Below are positions 49,374 through 61,265 of a stretch of 64,000 nucleotides of DNA, piece after piece (the stretch's first letter is position 1; each line of letters starts with the position of its first letter). Where the stretch lies: the NCBI RefSeq assembly GCF_030546935.1, contig NZ_JAUOPH010000001.1, positions 124,001 to 188,000 of the forward strand, written 5' to 3'. The DNA is from Marinobacter sp. 2_MG-2023. GTDB lineage: Bacteria; Pseudomonadota; Gammaproteobacteria; Pseudomonadales; Oleiphilaceae. The notes beneath the pieces were generated by a model. That model was given only the letters and a program-made list of their open reading frames with translations, was not told the origin of the DNA and did not search any database. The position numbers and the translations under genes were made by a program.

Positions 49374-50000
49374 CTAGCCAAGAGGGCCGCTGTGAAACCT
49401 GAACTCGCTATCTGGCTCGAGAATCAGCTCTTTTTCAATAGCCAGAAACTCTGCAACCCTGGCGTCAACAGGTTCACCGTTTGCTTGCTCTGCCAGAGCC
49501 AGATAATCGCGGTAATGACGAGCTTCGGATTTGAGCAGGCTACTATAGAAACCCGCCAGCTCTGCATCCAGAAACGGAACAAGTGCAGCAAAGCGTTCGC
49601 ATGAACGAGCCTCAATGATTGCACCTACCACCATTACATCGACCAGGCGACCCGGATCATCCGTGCGCACGTCTTTACGCAGCCCCGCTGCGTAGCGCGC
49701 CGGAGTCAGGTGGCAATAGGATATTCCCCGCTTGTTGATAATGGCCAGAACCTGCTCGAAATGACGAAGCTCCTCCCGGGCCAGACGAGACATTTTGTTA
49801 AGCAGGTCGGTGTTATCGACATACCGGTACATAAGGCTGAGCGCTGTAGATGCCGCCTTTTTCTCGCAATGGGCATGGTCGATCAGCATCAGATCCTGAT
49901 TGGCAAGCGCGTCGTCAATCCACCGCTGAGGCGTTGCGCAAGGCAAAAAGTCGTGGATCTCCTGCAAGGCCTGAGCCATCGTGTCGGTTTTGCTGTTCAT
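49374..50000 (-). CDS. miaE: tRNA-(ms2io6A)-hydroxylase MiaE
   Basis: A 208-residue ferritin-like diiron monooxygenase that hydroxylates the isopentenyl group of ms2i6A at position 37 of tRNAs reading U-initial codons. The diiron ligands are visible: Glu46 (AHCEKKAAS), Glu77 with His80 (REELRH), Glu130/Glu135 (IIEARSCERF) and Glu159 with His162 (SEARH). The upstream ribosome-binding site is weak. It stands alone, convergent with finR and divergent from acnB. Confidence 0.93.
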   Translation of the reverse strand: MNSKTDTMAQALQEIHDFLPCATPQRWIDDALANQDLMLIDHAHCEKKAASTALSLMYRYVDNTDLLNKMSRLAREELRHFEQVLAIINKRGISYCHLTPARYAAGLRKDVRTDDPGRLVDVMVVGAIIEARSCERFAALVPFLDAELAGFYSSLLKSEARHYRDYLALAEQANGEPVDARVAEFLAIEKELILEPDSEFRFHSGPLG

Positions 50001-50193
50001 GGTGAGTAACTACGTGAATAAATTGGGTGCGCGATTATAACCTAGCTAACAGACTTCTCCGACCTCTGTCCAACTTAACTTTATAAGGGGTTTCCTATAG
50101 AATGCAGCGCCAACTTAAGGTCTTTCCGCCAAAGAACTCCCGCCAGGCGTATTGCCAAAGCGCGGGACATACCAACTGATGAGGGTCCATATC

Positions 50194-52788
50194 GTGTTAG
50201 AAGCCTACCGTGAACACGTTGCAGAACGTGCGGCTCTGAATATTCCGCCGAAGCCGCTGAACGCTGAACAGACCGCTGCTCTGGTTGAGCTGCTGAAGAA
50301 CCCGCCGGCCGGCGAAGAAGAAACACTTGTTGATCTGCTGGAAAACCGTATTCCACCAGGCGTAGACGAAGCAGCGTATGTAAAAGCAGCCTTCCTGAGC
50401 GCTATTGTCAAAGGTGAAGCTTCATCTCCACTGATCGACAACAAAAAAGCAGTCCAGTTACTGGGCATGATGCAGGGTGGCTACAACATTGCCACGTTGG
50501 TTGACCTGCTCGACAACGCTGAACTGGCTGAACTGGCAGGCAAAGAACTCAAGCACACCCTGCTTATGTTTGACGCATTCAACGACGTCAAAGAAAAAAT
50601 GGATGCCGGCAACGAAGTTGCTAAATCCGTTGTTGAATCCTGGGCCAACGCCGAATGGTTCACCAACAAAAACAAGGTTGCCGAGAGCACCAAAATGGTG
50701 GTTTTCAAGGTAACCGGCGAAACCAACACTGACGACCTTTCCCCTGCGCCCGATGCCTGGTCCCGTCCGGACATCCCGCTACACGCCCGCGCCGCCTATA
50801 AAATGGAACGCGATGGCCTGAAGCCAGAGGAGCCAGGTGTAACTGGCCCGATGAGCCAGATTGACGAAATCAAATCCAAAGGACTGCCTGTTGTCTTCGT
50901 TGGTGACGTCGTAGGTACTGGTTCTTCCCGTAAATCTGCCACCAACTCGGTTCTGTGGTTCTTCGGTGACGACATTCCTGGTGTGCCGAACAAGCGTGCT
51001 GGCGGTGTGTGTATCGGCAACAAAGTTGCTCCTATCTTCTTCAACACCATGGAAGATGCCGGCGCTCTGGTATTTGAAGCACCTGTAGACGACATGAACA
51101 TGGGCGACGTGATTGAAATCCGTCCATACGAAGGCAAGATCCTGAACGAAGCCGGTGAAACCATCTCCGAATTCAACTTCAAGTCTGACGTTATCCTGGA
51201 CGAAGTTCAGGCTGGCGGCCGCATTCCTCTGATCATCGGTCGTGGCTTGACCGCGAAAGCTCGTGCAGCTCTGGGCCTGGGCGCAACAGATCTGTTCCGT
51301 CTTCCGAACGATCCTGAAGCCGGCACCAAGGGCTTTACCCTGGGTCAGAAGATGGTTGGTAAAGCATGTGGACTGGAAGAAGGCCAAGGCGTTCGTCCGG
51401 GCACCTATTGCGAGCCACACATGACGACCGTTGGCTCCCAGGACACCACTGGCCCGATGACCCGTGACGAGCTGAAAGATCTGGCTTGCCTGGGCTTCCA
51501 GGCTGATCTGGTTATGCAGTCTTTCTGTCACACAGCGGCTTACCCGAAGCCTGTTGACGTTGAAATGCAGCACACCATGCCGGACTTCATTCGTAACCGT
51601 GGTGGCGTTTCCCTGCGCCCGGGCGACGGTATCATCCACTCATGGCTGAACCGTATGCTGCTGCCAGATACTGTTGGCACCGGTGGTGACTCACACACCC
51701 GCTTCCCGATGGGCATTTCCTTCCCGGCCGGTTCTGGCCTGGTCGCGTTTGCCGCGGCTACCGGTGTTATGCCACTGGATATGCCAGAGTCTGTGCTGGT
51801 TCGTTTCAAAGGCGAAATGCAGCCAGGCATCACTCTTCGTGATCTGGTACACGCAATTCCCCTTTACGGCATCAAACAGGGCATGCTGACCGTTGAGAAG
51901 AAAGGCAAGATCAACGAATTCTCAGGTCGCATTCTGGAAATTGAAGGCCTTGAACAACTTACCGTTGAGCAGGCATTTGAGCTTTCTGACGCATCTGCTG
52001 AGCGCTCTGCAGCGGGTTGCACCATCAACCTGTCTGAAGAATCTGTCGCTGAATACCTGCGCTCCAACATCACCATGCTGCGCTGGATGATTGCCGAAGG
52101 TTACGGCGATGCACGTACACTTGAACGTCGTGCCACGCAGATGGAAGAGTGGATTGCCGATCCGAAGCTGATGCGCGCTGACAAGGACGCTGAGTACGCT
52201 CACGTTGTCGAGATCGACCTGGCTGATATCAAAGAGCCTATCGTGTGCTGCCCGAACGATCCGGATGATGCCCGCTTCCTGTCCGAAGTAGCTGGCGACA
52301 AGGTCGACGAAGTATTCATCGGCTCATGCATGACCAACATTGGCCACTTCCGTGCCGCTGGCAAGCTGCTTGATCAGAACAAGTCGCCTCTGAAAACACG
52401 TCTGTGGATGTCTCCTCCGACCAAAATGGACCAGGCACAGTTGATGGAGGAAGGCTACTTCAACATCTACGGCACGGCCGGTGTACGTACTGAAATGCCA
52501 GGCTGTTCACTGTGCATGGGTAACCAGGCACGAGTGGCTGCAAAGAGCACTGTACTGTCTACCTCAACCCGTAACTTCCCGAACCGTCTTGGCGATGGTG
52601 CCAACGTGTACCTGACATCGGCGGAACTGGCAGCTGTGGGCGCGATACTTGGCAAACTCCCAAGCCCTGCGGAGTACATGGAGTACGCCAAAGATCTGAA
52701 CAGCATGTCGAAAGAGATTTACAAGTATCTGAACTTCGACCAGATGGAGAACTACACCACGAAGGCGTCTGAAGCGAACGTTGCTTAA
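50194..52788 (+). CDS. acnB: Aconitate hydratase B (bifunctional with 2-methylisocitrate dehydratase)
   Basis: An 864-residue AcnB (E. coli: 865), aligning end to end with the E. coli protein by eye. It isomerises citrate and isocitrate in the TCA cycle and, as apo-protein, may bind mRNA. The domain order is HEAT-like N-terminus, swivel domain, then catalytic domains. Fe-S cysteines are in IGSCMTN and CSLCMGN near the C-terminus. The start is GTG at 50194, with GAGGG eight to nine bases upstream. Codon choice is biased toward the preferred set, as in highly expressed genes. It ends at a strong terminator. Confidence 0.97.
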   Translation: MLEAYREHVAERAALNIPPKPLNAEQTAALVELLKNPPAGEEETLVDLLENRIPPGVDEAAYVKAAFLSAIVKGEASSPLIDNKKAVQLLGMMQGGYNIATLVDLLDNAELAELAGKELKHTLLMFDAFNDVKEKMDAGNEVAKSVVESWANAEWFTNKNKVAESTKMVVFKVTGETNTDDLSPAPDAWSRPDIPLHARAAYKMERDGLKPEEPGVTGPMSQIDEIKSKGLPVVFVGDVVGTGSSRKSATNSVLWFFGDDIPGVPNKRAGGVCIGNKVAPIFFNTMEDAGALVFEAPVDDMNMGDVIEIRPYEGKILNEAGETISEFNFKSDVILDEVQAGGRIPLIIGRGLTAKARAALGLGATDLFRLPNDPEAGTKGFTLGQKMVGKACGLEEGQGVRPGTYCEPHMTTVGSQDTTGPMTRDELKDLACLGFQADLVMQSFCHTAAYPKPVDVEMQHTMPDFIRNRGGVSLRPGDGIIHSWLNRMLLPDTVGTGGDSHTRFPMGISFPAGSGLVAFAAATGVMPLDMPESVLVRFKGEMQPGITLRDLVHAIPLYGIKQGMLTVEKKGKINEFSGRILEIEGLEQLTVEQAFELSDASAERSAAGCTINLSEESVAEYLRSNITMLRWMIAEGYGDARTLERRATQMEEWIADPKLMRADKDAEYAHVVEIDLADIKEPIVCCPNDPDDARFLSEVAGDKVDEVFIGSCMTNIGHFRAAGKLLDQNKSPLKTRLWMSPPTKMDQAQLMEEGYFNIYGTAGVRTEMPGCSLCMGNQARVAAKSTVLSTSTRNFPNRLGDGANVYLTSAELAAVGAILGKLPSPAEYMEYAKDLNSMSKEIYKYLNFDQMENYTTKASEANVA

Positions 52789-52815
52789 GTCCTGACCTTC
52801 AAGGTTCAGCTCCAC

Positions 52816-52847
52816 GAAAAACGCCAGCCTCCGGGCTGGCGTTTTTT
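52816..52847. terminator. Bidirectional terminator, acnB / TauE-family gene
   Basis: A ten-pair AACGCCAGCC/GGCTGGCGTT stem with loop TCCG is flanked by A-rich and T6 runs, between convergent genes. Confidence 0.93.
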
Positions 52848-52870
52848 ATGACCGGTAAACAAGCTTTGAA

Positions 52871-53617
52871 CTAATAGACCACAAGCCGGATCAGTATCGC
52901 GCCTGCCATCACAAGGGTAATCCACTTCACCCAGAGCGCCCCCTTCTGACTCAGATTCACTTTAACCGCCACAAATGCGCCAGTGATATTACCAATCGCT
53001 AATACCAGCCCCATACCCCAACGCACCTGGTCGTTGAGGGCAAAAATCAGCAACGCCGGCCAGGTATAAAGCAAAATGATCGACACTTTGAACACATTCA
53101 CCTGGGGCAGATCAATGCGCAGCATTCGATATAAAACCACAATAAACAACGCCCCTACACCTACCTGAATAAAGCCTCCATAGACACCGATCAGGAACAT
53201 GGCAATATAGATCACCGGCCCAAGCCGGTCCGGCGTCAGCGGGTTGGTGTCCAGCCTCGGTTGAGGCAACAGCATGAACACTGAAGCACCGATCATGGCA
53301 ATGATCAGCACCCACTCGAATATCGCGTCCGCAACCCAGGTTGCTACCCAGGCACCCAGTAAAGAGCCCAGAACCGCAGGAACAGCAAGATGTAGGCTGA
53401 CCCGAAGATTTCCATGACCCATACGCCTGAAGCCTGCCACTGCAGTTGTACTCTGCAGAATGATGGCAACCCGGTTAGTGCCATTTGCGACCTGCGGTGG
53501 CAGCCCAAGAAACATCAACAGCGGCAAGGTCAACATAGAACCTCCCGCTGAGAGTACGTTTATAAATCCGGCAATACCGCCCAGTGCGAGCAATGCTGTT
53601 ACTTCAACTGCAGTCAT
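52871..53617 (-). CDS. TauE/SafE family sulfite/organic-anion permease
   Basis: A 248-residue membrane protein with about eight helices in the two-repeat TauE/SafE layout. The first repeat is marked by GGIAGFINVLSAGGSMLTLPLLMFLGLPPQVANGTNRV, and the second by IGVYGGFIQVGVGALFIV. Members export sulfite or sulfoacetate, or import anions. Its ATG overlaps the stop of the TRAP permease by 4 bases, so it is co-produced with a TAXI-TRAP system. This pairing suggests a shared substrate or a by-product; the substrate is not readable from sequence. Confidence 0.88.
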   Translation of the reverse strand: MTAVEVTALLALGGIAGFINVLSAGGSMLTLPLLMFLGLPPQVANGTNRVAIILQSTTAVAGFRRMGHGNLRVSLHLAVPAVLGSLLGAWVATWVADAIFEWVLIIAMIGASVFMLLPQPRLDTNPLTPDRLGPVIYIAMFLIGVYGGFIQVGVGALFIVVLYRMLRIDLPQVNVFKVSIILLYTWPALLIFALNDQVRWGMGLVLAIGNITGAFVAVKVNLSQKGALWVKWITLVMAGAILIRLVVY

Positions 53618-55791
53618 GTAGAGCTCGAAATTCCCGGTTTGCCAGCCTCATTTACGATAGCTGAACGCTTCCCGCAACGGCTGCTCCAAACCAGAACAAT
53701 AAGAAAAATTACCAGCCCCGCGCCGTCTACCAATATCTGTCCATGGGGCCAAAGCATCAGGGCGCCAAGTGGAAACATCAATAGCCGTACAAGCCAATTT
53801 AGTTTGTGTTCAAGGTAGCCCTCTAGCCCGGCAATGATCGCGTAAATACCAAACAGAGCAAAACAGAATACCCGGATCATTTCGGTGAAGTCTCCGGTGA
53901 TCAGCGGCGAATATGCAAAAAGAAGCGGCACAATATATAACCCCTTGGCCAACTTCCAGGCGGTAAACCCGGTGCGCATCTGAGGCGTGCCCGCGATCGC
54001 TGCAGCGGCAAAAGCTGTGAGGCAGACCGGCGGCGTTACGTTTGAATCCTGGGACAGCCAGAAGATGACCATATGGGCAGCCACCAGGAGCATGGAAAGA
54101 GCCTCCGCCGATAATGCCTGCTCAAGAAGCTGGCTGCTGAAAGTATCCGGCACCACAGAGAGCATCTGCTGAGCGGTTACAGCATCCATGGGCGCGTCGA
54201 GCAGCGACAGTTTTTCGGGTGCAGCCAGCATGAAGATGGCTTTGGCCTGATCTGGCAAATTACCGTTAACCATCAGTTCAACCAATTGGCTCTGCGCGAT
54301 CAGGTTATAGATAGCCGGTGCAGACAGGGTGGCAAGCACGATATAAGCAGCCGTTACCGGTAATCCCATGCCCAGAATCAGCGAAGCCAGGGCAACCAGA
54401 AAAATCGTTATCAGCAGGCTCCCACCGGCCCAATCGGTAATCATCAGTGAGAAGGTGTTGCCGATGCCGGTGGTGGATACAACCATAACGACGAGGCCCA
54501 CAGTAATCAGCAGGATCGCGGTAGTCGTGATGTTTCGTGTCCCCATCGCAAGAGCATCGAGAATATCCGCAACGCCCATCGGTTGTTTTGATAGCCAGGA
54601 CGCCACCACCACTGAAACGATTGCAATTCCCGCCGCATAGGTCGGCGTAAATCCATATACAAGAGCGGCAACGAGAACGACCAGGGGCAACAGGTAATGC
54701 CACCCCCCCTTGAGAACCTCTCTGAGTGAGGGCGCCGCATCGTCTTCGAGCTTGACCGCGTGACTGCGCTTGGCCTCGATGCGCACAAACATTGCCACCG
54801 AAATGAAATAAAGAAGGGCAGGCAAAGCAGCAACGCCAATGATGGTGAGATAGGACACCTGGGTATAGGAAGCCATGATAAACGCACCGGCTCCCATCAC
54901 TGGCGGCATCAGCTGGCCACCGGTGGAGGCCGCCGCTTCAACGCCTGCAGAAAAACGTGCCGGGAAACCGGCTTTACGCATCAGCGGGATAGTAATGACG
55001 CCGGTGGAAACCGTGTTCGCGACGCTGGAGCCCGAGACCGACCCCATAAGGCCGGACGCGAACACCGCTACGAATCCGGGGCCACCGACAAACCGCCCTG
55101 CGGCACAGCGTGCCAACTCTATAATAAAGTCCCCTGCCCCGGACTTTACCAGGAAGGCACCAAATAAAATAAACATGAACACGTAGGTCCAGGAAATCCG
55201 GGCAATGGACCCAAGCATGCCCTGACCACCGATATAAGAGCGGTAAAGAACGGTCTCCCAGGATAGGCCGGGGAAATTGAAAATGCCATCCACATACTGG
55301 CCCCACCAGGCCACATACGTCAGTGCAACCACACAAAGCAGGGGAATAAACCAGCCAACCGTTCTGCGAGCCAGTTCCAGTATCAGCCCGACAGATACAA
55401 TGGAGACAACCCAGTCACCTGTATCAAAACTGAATCCGCGCTGATACAGATCGTCTTCAAACATAATCAGGTAAAAAGCACAGGCAAGCGCAGCAAACCC
55501 CAAGACCACATCAACACCCAGAACGAGCCGCCGCCCGCCGGTTGAACCTGCCTTGAGCATAGGAGTCGTCAGTGTGCATATCAGACCGAAAAGGCCGAAG
55601 TGCAAGGCGGAACTCCACAACTCCGACATTGTTGAGATGGTATTGAAGTAGAGATGAACGAGCGCCGTGCCGATAGCAAGCCAGAAGATCACCGGCCCGA
55701 TCAGCCGGTGCTCCAGACGCTCGCTCGCCTCGCTGGCACTTTCATCACGAACCGTAGCAGCAGGTTCATGCTCTGTATTACCAACAACCAT
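53614..55791 (-). CDS. TRAP transporter fused permease (small + large membrane subunits)
   Basis: A 725-residue permease in which a DctQ-like N-terminal four-helix part (about 30-190) is fused to a DctM-like part (about 190-600). This is the form that pairs with TAXI-type binding proteins. Typical large-subunit segments are VFASGLMGSVSGSSVANTVSTGVITIP and LGMGLPVTAAYIVLATLSAPAI (each split over positions near 245 and 475). It uses a sodium or proton gradient to import an acid. Its ATG overlaps the binding-protein stop by one base (TAATG). Confidence 0.93.
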   Translation of the reverse strand: MVVGNTEHEPAATVRDESASEASERLEHRLIGPVIFWLAIGTALVHLYFNTISTMSELWSSALHFGLFGLICTLTTPMLKAGSTGGRRLVLGVDVVLGFAALACAFYLIMFEDDLYQRGFSFDTGDWVVSIVSVGLILELARRTVGWFIPLLCVVALTYVAWWGQYVDGIFNFPGLSWETVLYRSYIGGQGMLGSIARISWTYVFMFILFGAFLVKSGAGDFIIELARCAAGRFVGGPGFVAVFASGLMGSVSGSSVANTVSTGVITIPLMRKAGFPARFSAGVEAAASTGGQLMPPVMGAGAFIMASYTQVSYLTIIGVAALPALLYFISVAMFVRIEAKRSHAVKLEDDAAPSLREVLKGGWHYLLPLVVLVAALVYGFTPTYAAGIAIVSVVVASWLSKQPMGVADILDALAMGTRNITTTAILLITVGLVVMVVSTTGIGNTFSLMITDWAGGSLLITIFLVALASLILGMGLPVTAAYIVLATLSAPAIYNLIAQSQLVELMVNGNLPDQAKAIFMLAAPEKLSLLDAPMDAVTAQQMLSVVPDTFSSQLLEQALSAEALSMLLVAAHMVIFWLSQDSNVTPPVCLTAFAAAAIAGTPQMRTGFTAWKLAKGLYIVPLLFAYSPLITGDFTEMIRVFCFALFGIYAIIAGLEGYLEHKLNWLVRLLMFPLGALMLWPHGQILVDGAGLVIFLIVLVWSSRCGKRSAIVNEAGKPGISSST

Positions 55792-56798
55792 TATTGTGCA
55801 ATCAAACGATCAGGAATCTTCAATCCCTGTTCCTGATAGAAAAGTGCTGCACCGGGATGGAGCGGCATGGGCAGGCCCGCAATAGCCTTTTCCAACGCCA
55901 TCGCTTTCGTTGCCGGATGAATATTGTTCAGGAACGGCAGGTTTTCGTAGATTGTCCTGGTAATCTCATAAACATCCTTCTCCGGCACATCATCGCGGAC
56001 GGCCAGAATATTCGGCTGAGCAATAGTATTGATATCCTCATCCTGGTTTGGGTAGGTGCCTGCGGGAATTTTGTATGCTGTCCAGAGCTCAAAATCGCTG
56101 TTGACCTGAGCAACCTGCTCCGGGGTGAAGTCCAGGGTCGTGATTTCATCACCCATATTGGCATAAGCCCGTGTTACGGCAGCCGCAGGCACACCTGCCG
56201 GTATGTTCATACCGTCAATATTGCCATTCTGCAAAGCATCAGCACTCGGACCATAGCCCTGATACGCAAGGTTTACCTTTTCCAGATCGATACCAACCTT
56301 TCCGAGAATGAAGCGGCCGGAACCTTCCGTACCTGAGTTTCTGGCCCCGATGGAGAAGCTTTCTCCATACAGGTTACTCATGTCTTCGATCGTCCCAGTT
56401 TTCGTGACTTTTTTGGTCACGACAAAGTGCTCCACGTTTTGCCAAAGCATGGAAACGGAACGGAGGTTTTTATAAGCCTTGGGAACCGGCCCTGACCCAT
56501 TCCAGGCATAAGCACCATAAAGCCCCTGGAGAATACCGAACTGAATCTGATCCTCATCCATCAGCTTGAGGTTTTCGCCGGAGCCGGCCGAGCTGATCGC
56601 CGAAACCGATATACTGGTTGAAGGCTCAAGCTTGACTTTGATGAGCGTTGAAATAGCGACGCCTACGGGATAATAGGTTCCACCCGTTGTGGCTGTGCCC
56701 ATTACATAATTACCTTCCGCCTGAACGCCGGCAGAAAAAGAAACCACCGCAGCTGTTAACAGCCCCGAGGCATATTTCAAAACACTGTTTTTACTCAT
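55791..56798 (-). CDS. TAXI family TRAP transporter solute-binding protein
   Basis: A 335-residue periplasmic binding protein. The ATG at 56798 is preferred over one seven codons upstream because AAGGA stands nine bases before it and the signal peptide then begins MSKNSVLKYASGLLTAAVV, cleaving near VQA-EG. GTATTGGTYYPVG is the TAXI signature, and SIGARNSGTEGSGR the ligand-phosphate/carboxylate segment. TAXI proteins bind glutamate, 2-oxoglutarate or other acids; the ligand is unknown here. It is the first gene of a three-gene transport operon. Confidence 0.93.
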   Translation of the reverse strand: MSKNSVLKYASGLLTAAVVSFSAGVQAEGNYVMGTATTGGTYYPVGVAISTLIKVKLEPSTSISVSAISSAGSGENLKLMDEDQIQFGILQGLYGAYAWNGSGPVPKAYKNLRSVSMLWQNVEHFVVTKKVTKTGTIEDMSNLYGESFSIGARNSGTEGSGRFILGKVGIDLEKVNLAYQGYGPSADALQNGNIDGMNIPAGVPAAAVTRAYANMGDEITTLDFTPEQVAQVNSDFELWTAYKIPAGTYPNQDEDINTIAQPNILAVRDDVPEKDVYEITRTIYENLPFLNNIHPATKAMALEKAIAGLPMPLHPGAALFYQEQGLKIPDRLIAQ

Positions 56799-56911
56799 GA
56801 AGCGGATCCTTTTTATCATTGTTCTGATTCACATCTTGAAGGCTAACCATCTAAAGATAGCTGCATGCTACCGGATCTACCAGCCCAGCCTTAAAGCCTG
56901 CCTCATAAACG

Positions 56912-56939
56912 AAAAAAGGGCCCCCTGAGGAGCCCTTTT
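56912..56939 (-). terminator. Intrinsic terminator after putP
   Basis: An AAAAGGGC/GCCCTTTT stem extended by two GC pairs past one mismatch, with loop CTGA, is followed on the minus strand by six T. Confidence 0.85.
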
Positions 56940-56961
56940 CAACATCAAACGTTAAACGTTT

Positions 56962-58455
56962 TTAGGTGTGATCCACCGCCTGATACTCGTTTGCATCGGA
57001 AGTTGCAAGACTCACCACTATAATGGCAATAAAGGAGGCAATGAAGCCCGGAATGATCTCATAGACGCCAGGGCCACCCATGAACTCACCGTTCCAGCCC
57101 AGCGACACCCAGATCATTGCGGTGCCTGCGCCCACAATCAGACCCGCCAGCGCACCTGCACCATTGGTACGCGACCACATCAGAGACAGGATGATCAGCG
57201 GACCAAACGCGGAACCAAAACCTGCCCAGGCGTTACCTACGAGAGCCAGAACCTGTGAGTTCGGGTCAGAGGCGATAACGGAGGCAACAAGACCTACAAG
57301 CACTACACATACACGACCAACGTTTACGCATTCCTTGTCGCCAGCTTCCTTACGCAGGAACAAGCGATAAAAGTCTTCTGTCAGGGACGACGAAGACACC
57401 AGCAGCTGGCTGGAAATGGTACTCATTACCGCGGCTAACAGAGCTGCATACAGGAAGCCCGTGATTAGCGGATGGAAAAGCAGGTCCGCAAGAATGATAA
57501 AGATGGTTTCCGGGTCGGCAATGTCCATCCCGTTACGCACCGCGTAAGCTCGGCCGAAAATACCCAGACCAATTGCGCCAATCAGTGAAATTGCCATCCA
57601 GGACATACCGATGTTACGGGCAGCAGGAACCTCTTTCACAGAACGGATCGCCATAAAGCGAACAATGATGTGTGGCTGGCCGAAATAACCCAGACCCCAG
57701 GTTACAGCGGAGAGCCACCCGATAAATGTTAGCCCTTGAGTCCAGGATAGGAGCTTGGGGTCTACCTCATTCAGTGTTTGGGTTGCCTGAGCGAAACCAC
57801 CACCGCCTTCGCCAAACAGAACAACAGCCGGCATGAGAACCAGCGCAACCATCATGATGCAACCTTGTACAAAGTCGGTCATGCTCACGGCCAGGAACCC
57901 GCCAACAACCGTGTAGGCTAATACAACGCCCAGTGTAATGACGATGCCAACGCTGTAGTCACTCAGACCACCAAAGTTGAAGATTCCAGCGAATGCACTT
58001 TCAAACAGCTTGCCACCCGCTACCAGACCAGATGCGGTATAAACAGCGAAGAACACGACGATAACGATTGCCGACACTGTTCTCAATGGCAGTGCCTGGG
58101 TAGGAAAACGGTTCGCAAGGAAAGCCGGAATAGTTAAAGCATTACCGTAGTGAACGGTTTGCGCACGCAGCCTGGGTGCAACAAGTACCCAGTTAAAGAA
58201 CGCACCCACAAACAGACCAACGCCGATCCAGGCAGAAGCCAGACCCGAGACATACATGGCGCCCGGCAAGCCCAGAAGCAACCAGCCACTCATGTCAGAA
58301 GCACCAGCAGACAAAGCCGCTACTTTCGGACTAAGCCCCCTGCCACCAAGCATATAGTCTTCCGATGAAGACGTAGATGTGCGCATCGCATAAACGCCAA
58401 TAGCGATCATGAGCGCAAAATAACCAATCAGACTAATCCATACACCAATAGCCAT
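56962..58455 (-). CDS. putP: Sodium/proline symporter
   Basis: A 497-residue member of the SSS family with 13 predicted helices that imports proline with Na+. The signature region MRTSTSSSEDYMLGGRGLSPKVAALSAGASDMSGWLLLGLPGA (split over 25-67) contains the Na+ and proline contacts Asp55, Ser57 and Gly58 as in E. coli PutP. GGAGG stands six bases before the ATG. Proline also serves as an osmoprotectant, relevant for a marine cell. No putA is in the window. An AraC regulator gene lies upstream on the same strand. Confidence 0.95.
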   Translation of the reverse strand: MAIGVWISLIGYFALMIAIGVYAMRTSTSSSEDYMLGGRGLSPKVAALSAGASDMSGWLLLGLPGAMYVSGLASAWIGVGLFVGAFFNWVLVAPRLRAQTVHYGNALTIPAFLANRFPTQALPLRTVSAIVIVVFFAVYTASGLVAGGKLFESAFAGIFNFGGLSDYSVGIVITLGVVLAYTVVGGFLAVSMTDFVQGCIMMVALVLMPAVVLFGEGGGGFAQATQTLNEVDPKLLSWTQGLTFIGWLSAVTWGLGYFGQPHIIVRFMAIRSVKEVPAARNIGMSWMAISLIGAIGLGIFGRAYAVRNGMDIADPETIFIILADLLFHPLITGFLYAALLAAVMSTISSQLLVSSSSLTEDFYRLFLRKEAGDKECVNVGRVCVVLVGLVASVIASDPNSQVLALVGNAWAGFGSAFGPLIILSLMWSRTNGAGALAGLIVGAGTAMIWVSLGWNGEFMGGPGVYEIIPGFIASFIAIIVVSLATSDANEYQAVDHT

Positions 58456-58757
58456 GGGGTTCCTCCGGTTTAAAGAGCAGACAATATCTGCTCACAAAGC
58501 ACAGACCTGACAGGTGCGTCAGCTTACTGTGTCATTCTTCTTGTGTACTGGAATGCCTTCCGAATCTGAGAGAGGCAAGGTATCGCAAACTCGACCTTAA
58601 CTATAGTCAAGTGTTGCCAATTTGCGACCGCAACAACCCTCAGCCCGGCAGGATGATATTTGACATAACAAGCCTAGTATTACTACGTATTATCGGCTTA
58701 CAAAATCCTACGATTTTTTTATGGAATTCTACGGGAGTCAGATACTCACAAAGCAGA
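58456..58757. other. Intergenic region upstream of putP, no gene
   Basis: Three hundred and two bases with no plausible coding sequence, lying between the AraC regulator gene and putP. It is AT-richer than its surroundings. It holds an imperfect inverted repeat with five-base arms at 58670-58674 and 58695-58699, a possible AraC-type target, and no convincing promoter that I can fix on either strand. Confidence 0.6.
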
Positions 58758-61260
<2,503 letters not shown>

Positions 61261-61265
61261 ACGGA

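Noticed and set aside
50779..51639. A 286-codon frame antisense to acnB
   Set aside because: It is entirely inside the highly conserved aconitase gene on the other strand.
58580..58625. A promoter-like TTGACT/TATAGT pair or sigma-54 site upstream of putP
   Set aside because: The hexamers overlap and cannot be paired with a normal spacer, and the TGGC word lacks a TTGC at the right distance.
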